DNA from: Acidobacteriota bacterium
GTDB taxonomy: Bacteria > Acidobacteriota > Blastocatellia > Pyrinomonadales > Pyrinomonadaceae
Direction: 5' to 3'
Assembly (NCBI GenBank): GCA_029777145.1
Contig: JAKOSS010000707.1
Location: forward strand, 1-5,970
DNA: 5,970 nt
Notes under the pieces: generated by a model
Database searches by the model: none
What the model was told of the DNA's origin: nothing
The model's input: the letters and a program-made list of their open reading frames with translations, nothing else
Made by a program: the position numbers and the translations under genes
In this document: positions 5,965-5,970 of the stretch, one piece after another
Layout: each line of letters begins with the position of its first letter
Position numbering within the stretch: position 1 is the first letter of the stretch

Positions 5965-5970
5965 AATTAC

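Overview
The window looks like an ordinary chromosomal stretch of a moderately GC-rich, Gram-negative, aerobic bacterium. The best taxonomic guess is an Acidobacteriota relative (Blastocatellia/Pyrinomonadales type). That guess rests on the carboxypeptidase-regulatory-like C-terminal domain of the large secreted protein, which resembles ones I associate with that group, and on an intergenic palindromic repeat built from GCGGAT units. It is inference from style, not a database match.

Layout: (1) 67-1853, plus strand: etfB and etfA, the two subunits of an electron transfer flavoprotein, separated by an unusual 50-bp palindromic spacer and closed by an intrinsic terminator at 1882-1918. (2) 1854-2536: a 683-bp gap with no convincing gene. 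It holds the etfA terminator, a second terminator-like hairpin (2009-2055), an AT-rich patch around 2041-2150 that could carry a promoter, and a strong ribosome binding site for the next gene. (3) 2537-4552, plus strand: a 671-residue secreted modular protein made of a signal peptide, a cadherin-like Ig domain, a right-handed parallel beta-helix, a segment resembling the choice-of-anchor Q domain, and a carboxypeptidase-regulatory-like domain. (4) 4566-5237, minus strand: an iron superoxide dismutase with a twin-arginine export signal, convergent with the previous gene and only 13 bp from it. (5) 5238-5421: a spacer containing a 72-bp inverted repeat. (6) 5422-5964, minus strand: a small predicted lipoprotein of unknown function.

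How the genes fit together: EtfAB is a cytoplasmic electron carrier that normally links acyl-CoA dehydrogenases and similar flavoenzymes to the quinone pool. The other three products all carry export signals (Sec, Tat, lipoprotein), so the right two thirds of the window encodes cell-envelope or extracellular functions. The superoxide dismutase would protect the periplasm or surface. The beta-helix protein may bind or modify a polysaccharide or another surface ligand. I see no sequence evidence that the three exported proteins form a pathway.

I found no CRISPR array, RNA gene, transposase, integrase, toxin-antitoxin pair or recognisable defence system, and no strong case for a new multi-gene system. 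The points most worth a second look are the 72-bp GCGGAT palindrome, the palindromic insertion-like spacer between etfB and etfA, the Tat-exported Fe-SOD, and the domain combination of the beta-helix protein.
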